A stretch of 8,274 nucleotides of DNA from Gammaproteobacteria bacterium (lineage in GTDB: Bacteria > Pseudomonadota > Gammaproteobacteria > UBA9214): NCBI GenBank assembly GCA_029864225.1, contig JAOTTU010000085.1, positions 1 through 8,274 of the forward strand, given 5' to 3'. The notes under the pieces were generated by a model, which was not told where the DNA came from, did no database searches, and saw only the letters and a list, made by a program, of their open reading frames with translations. The translations under genes were made by a program, and so were the position numbers. Every line of letters begins with the position of its first letter. Position 1 is the first letter of the stretch. Positions 6,256 through 8,274 of the stretch are shown piece after piece.

Positions 6256-6504
6256 TTAGCTCTGTTCACTCTCTGAGATAGTGCTCGGATCGTCAGCGAC
6301 ATAATCACTCAGCCGAATGGCATTTGTTCACTGCACATCAGACATTTTATTTATAACGCTGTACTTCCGACTAGGGTCGTCTCACGACCTTGCGCATTGT
6401 GGGATACACGCACACCCGCGAATGTCTGCTTTGACAACAACACAGGTCCATTAGAAGGCATTAATACTTGATCACCTGGGCAAAGTCCCAAGACACCGCA
6501 CTGA
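6256..6504. other. Intergenic DNA between transposase remnant and terminator
   Basis: No gene is supported on either strand. It holds copy 2 of the CTGTACTTCCGA repeat with a small hairpin GGTCGT-CTC-ACGACC (6375-6389). GAATGTCTGC at 6420-6429 is a weak relative of the 19-bp repeat family. An unannotated small plus-strand RNA ending at the terminator 6505-6525 is possible, but no promoter for it stands out. Confidence 0.35.
6359..6388 (+). repeat. CTGTACTTCCGA repeat, copy 2
   Basis: It matches 2337-2366 at 25 of 30 bases in the same orientation. This copy also forms the hairpin GGTCGT-CTC-ACGACC, which copy 1 forms less well. It lies outside any gene. Confidence 0.6.
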
Positions 6505-6535
6505 CCGCCCAGCCTCCCTGGGCGGCCTTTGCCTT
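6505..6535 (+). terminator. Plus-strand Rho-independent terminator with no obvious gene before it
   Basis: CCGCCCAG-CCTCC-CTGGGCGG (6505-6525) is a perfect GC-rich eight-pair stem followed by CCTTTGCCTTTTC. No plus-strand gene ends before it, because upstream DNA holds only minus-strand remnants. It may end an unseen small RNA, be left from a lost gene, or shield the promoter region of the gene at 6780 from read-through. Confidence 0.65.
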
Positions 6536-6540
6536 TTCTG

Positions 6541-6562
6541 GACTAGCCCATATGTACTAGTC
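6541..6562. promoter_or_regulatory. Inverted repeat GACTAG-N10-CTAGTC, possible operator
   Basis: The arms at 6541-6546 and 6557-6562 are perfect and ten bases apart, about one helical turn from arm centre to arm centre plus a few bases. It lies 11 bases before the perfect FNR palindrome. No specific regulator can be named. Confidence 0.35.
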
Positions 6563-6572
6563 AGGCCCTTCT

Positions 6573-6588
6573 GTTGATCTAGATCAAC
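6573..6588. promoter_or_regulatory. Perfect FNR/ANR box, distal
   Basis: GTTGATCTAGATCAAC is a perfect 16-base palindrome containing TTGAT-CTAG-ATCAA, an exact match to the FNR/ANR consensus TTGAT-N4-ATCAA. Its centre lies about 199 bases before the start codon at 6780 and 134 bases before the proximal box. If it drives its own promoter, a start near 6620 would be expected; TACTAC at 6606-6611 is a weak -10 candidate. It may instead bind as an upstream auxiliary site. Confidence 0.7.
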
Positions 6589-6707
6589 ATAGCATCCGTG
6601 ATTTGTACTACTTGCACTCGACAAGGCTCAGTCCATTAAGTGTATTTATGAACTAAACAGCTAAACCCGCAATGTCGTCAATAAACATGTTTGATGAGTT
6701 GGATTTA

Positions 6708-6755
6708 TTGATATAGATCATAGTCACAAATATTATTGGGAATATAATACCAATA
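6708..6755 (+). promoter_or_regulatory. Class II FNR-type promoter of the HAF-repeat gene
   Basis: TTGAT-ATAG-ATCAT (6708-6721) matches the FNR consensus at nine of ten positions. TATAAT at 6743-6748 is a perfect -10 box, and the -35 region (TAGTCA, 6721-6726, 16-base spacer) is weak. A start at 6755-6756 puts the box centre at about -41, the class II activator position, with a leader of about 25 bases. TATTGG (6734-6739) and CCAATA (6750-6755) form an inverted repeat around the -10 box, a possible second operator. An ANR, DNR or other CRP/FNR-family protein could bind instead of FNR. Confidence 0.65.
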
Positions 6756-6779
6756 TTCGCATATGAATGGAGGTTGGCT

Positions 6780-8274
6780 ATGCGTACAAGTTCATTTCTC
6801 TCTTTGCTATTTTCTACTGTTCTCGGGTTCCTGCTACTGGTCGCTAGCACACCGATAAGCGCACTCAATGCGATTCCCTATTATGATTCGGTATCCATTG
6901 GTACTCTGATCCGCGATGCCTATCCCACGGCGGGTATCAGTTCTGCAGTTGCCTTGAATGAAGCAGGCGATACGGTCGGTTATGCAATGATCGATAGCCG
7001 GTTTCATGCCTTTGTCTATACCCAGGCCCACGGCCTTGACTTGCTGCCGGCGCTCTCCGCGGATTGGCCAAACCACACAGCAGTGGACATAACCGACCGG
7101 GATGAGAATGGTCGGGTACTTATTGCAGGTAACGCACTCCCTGCAAGTTCAACCGACCAGAACCGCGATCCCGGAAATGCCCTGCTATGGGAATACGACA
7201 CGACAACAGGCCAGACCGTGGAGACCGTCGATGTGGGTGTGCTGCCGGATTTTAGCCTGAGCCGTATTAATGCGTTAAACAACGCCGGACTCGCTGTGGG
7301 TTTCTCACGCCAGGATGTATTTTTTGGTGCCATCCAGCCGATGATCTATGCACATGCAACGCGTTCACTTCAACCAGTAAACCTGCCCTTTACGCCTGCT
7401 GACATCAACAACAAAAACTGGGTGACAGGCGCCGTCTCAGGAATCGATGGGGCAGTGCGCGCATTATTGACGCCTTACGGGGAGGTCCTGACTATCGATG
7501 TGCTCGGCCATACGGACGTCGCCTCTGTCGGCACCGTTACCGGCATCAATGACGACAACGCGTTGGCGGCTACGGTGGGATTCCCCTACACAGACGGGGC
7601 CGGACGTTTCATGACCGGTGCAGCCCAATACACGAACAGCGCTGGATGGAATATTGCCTGGAGCAGCAGTGCCTTCGACTGGGCACATGACCTCAATAAT
7701 GCGGGTGATGTTGTCGGAGATATTGGTTTCAGCAACGCAATCCGGGCGGCCCTGTACATCGACGCCCTTGACCAGGTATTTCTCGTTGAGAGCCTTATCG
7801 ATCCGCCCGGTTATTTTGTCGATTCAGCACGCGATATCAATGATGCCGGCTGGATCGCGGGTGGCTACGCCGGGGCAGTACTCCTGCAGAGGACAGGTGA
7901 TATGCCTCCTCCCACGCCGCCGGTAAATCTCACCGCCATGCCGCATTTGCCGACATGGCAACAGCCCTGGAATGCCATCACTCTCAACTGGGAAAACACC
8001 AGCACCCTGACACAGGGCTACTTTGTTGAACGCCGTGTGAGCGACACGGACAGTTGGACGGAAATAAAGGCGAACTGGAGCAACCTGCAACTGTGGGATA
8101 CCGGCGTGGATCTCGGGGTGACCTATGATTACCGGGTCCGCGCCAAGGGACTGGCTGGATTCTCGGATTATTCCAACACTGTCACAGCGACCGCACCCAG
8201 TGACCCGGTCGATACGGAAGACCCCGTGGTCACCATCACACAACCGTCTGCATCGGGCACTGTTTTCGGCAACG
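6780..8274 (+). CDS. Secreted HAF-repeat protein with FN3 and Ig-like domains (incomplete at window end)
   Basis: ATG at 6780 has GGAGG six bases upstream, and 498 codons are open to the window end, so the C-terminus is missing. A signal peptide covers residues 1-31 (hydrophobic FLSLLF to FLLLVA, cleavage near 28-31). HAF-type extracellular repeats follow. Clear units are ALNEAGDTVGY (58-68, with FHAFVY at 75-80), ALNNAGLAVGF (165-175), DLNNAGDVVGD (304-314) and DINDAGWIAGG (352-362). Weaker units start near 103, 208 and 255. Spacing is mostly 43-49 residues. Residues 378-473 form a fibronectin type III domain (TLNWENT, YFVERR, YDYRVRAKG, SDYSNTVTA). From 482, VVTITQPSASGTV starts a probable Ig-like domain. 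Such proteins are surface-bound or released; partner and function are unknown. The promoter predicts expression under low oxygen. A sorting tail may lie beyond the window. Confidence 0.92.
   Translation, partial: MRTSSFLSLLFSTVLGFLLLVASTPISALNAIPYYDSVSIGTLIRDAYPTAGISSAVALNEAGDTVGYAMIDSRFHAFVYTQAHGLDLLPALSADWPNHTAVDITDRDENGRVLIAGNALPASSTDQNRDPGNALLWEYDTTTGQTVETVDVGVLPDFSLSRINALNNAGLAVGFSRQDVFFGAIQPMIYAHATRSLQPVNLPFTPADINNKNWVTGAVSGIDGAVRALLTPYGEVLTIDVLGHTDVASVGTVTGINDDNALAATVGFPYTDGAGRFMTGAAQYTNSAGWNIAWSSSAFDWAHDLNNAGDVVGDIGFSNAIRAALYIDALDQVFLVESLIDPPGYFVDSARDINDAGWIAGGYAGAVLLQRTGDMPPPTPPVNLTAMPHLPTWQQPWNAITLNWENTSTLTQGYFVERRVSDTDSWTEIKANWSNLQLWDTGVDLGVTYDYRVRAKGLAGFSDYSNTVTATAPSDPVDTEDPVVTITQPSASGTVFGN

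Noticed and set aside
6400..6530. Riboswitch upstream of the HAF gene (for example cyclic-di-GMP type, from GGGCAAAG near 6478)
   Set aside because: The conserved core and receptor sequences are missing, and a terminator and separate promoter lie between it and the gene.
6653..7333. Minus-strand open frames opposite the HAF-repeat gene start
   Set aside because: They lie antisense to a well-supported gene with promoter, ribosome site and signal peptide.
1..8274. CRISPR array or defence gene cluster
   Set aside because: No regularly spaced direct repeats with unique spacers and no nuclease, helicase or toxin-antitoxin motif were seen.

Overview
The window looks like an accessory stretch of a gammaproteobacterial chromosome. 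This is inferred from several features: a VPLPA/PEP-CTERM envelope protein, two lipoproteins, FNR/ANR-type boxes, an IS91-family transposase remnant and a decayed tRNA-CAU 3' half. No ribosomal or housekeeping marker fixes the genus. Genes are sparse and long intergenic stretches carry repeats and element debris.

Layout. Positions 1-549 have no convincing gene but hold a TCGG-rich stretch and the 3' half of a CAU-anticodon tRNA (151-200). A conserved-looking 130-aa cytosolic protein (550-942, minus) follows. Next is a VPLPA-CTERM surface protein (1345-2034, minus) that ends in a textbook UUCG-loop terminator. The gap 2035-2662 holds an integron-type attC-like site (2473-2553) and copies of two dispersed intergenic repeats. 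Two lipoproteins follow on the minus strand (2663-4018 and 4674-5477), each with a Gly/Ala-rich hydrophobic segment. From 5478 to 6779 the DNA is degraded: a probable frameshifted small Gly-rich membrane protein (5648-5975) and the C-terminal tail of an IS91-family transposase (6019-6255). The stretch ends with a plus-strand terminator (6505-6525) and a rich promoter region.

The last gene (6780 to the window end, plus strand, incomplete) is the best candidate for something of interest. It encodes a secreted protein with about seven regularly spaced HAF-type repeats, then a fibronectin type III domain and the start of an Ig-like domain. Its promoter has a perfect TATAAT. It also has a 9/10 match to the FNR consensus centred where a class II activator site would sit, and a second, perfect FNR palindrome lies 134 bp upstream. 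This predicts a surface protein switched on by oxygen limitation.

Together the four main secreted products are envelope or surface proteins. There is no exosortase, secretion system or enzyme in the window to tie them into one pathway. I did not find a defence system, a CRISPR array or a clearly new multi-gene system. The most unusual signals are the FNR-controlled HAF protein, the lone attC-like site and the family of short repeats confined to intergenic DNA.
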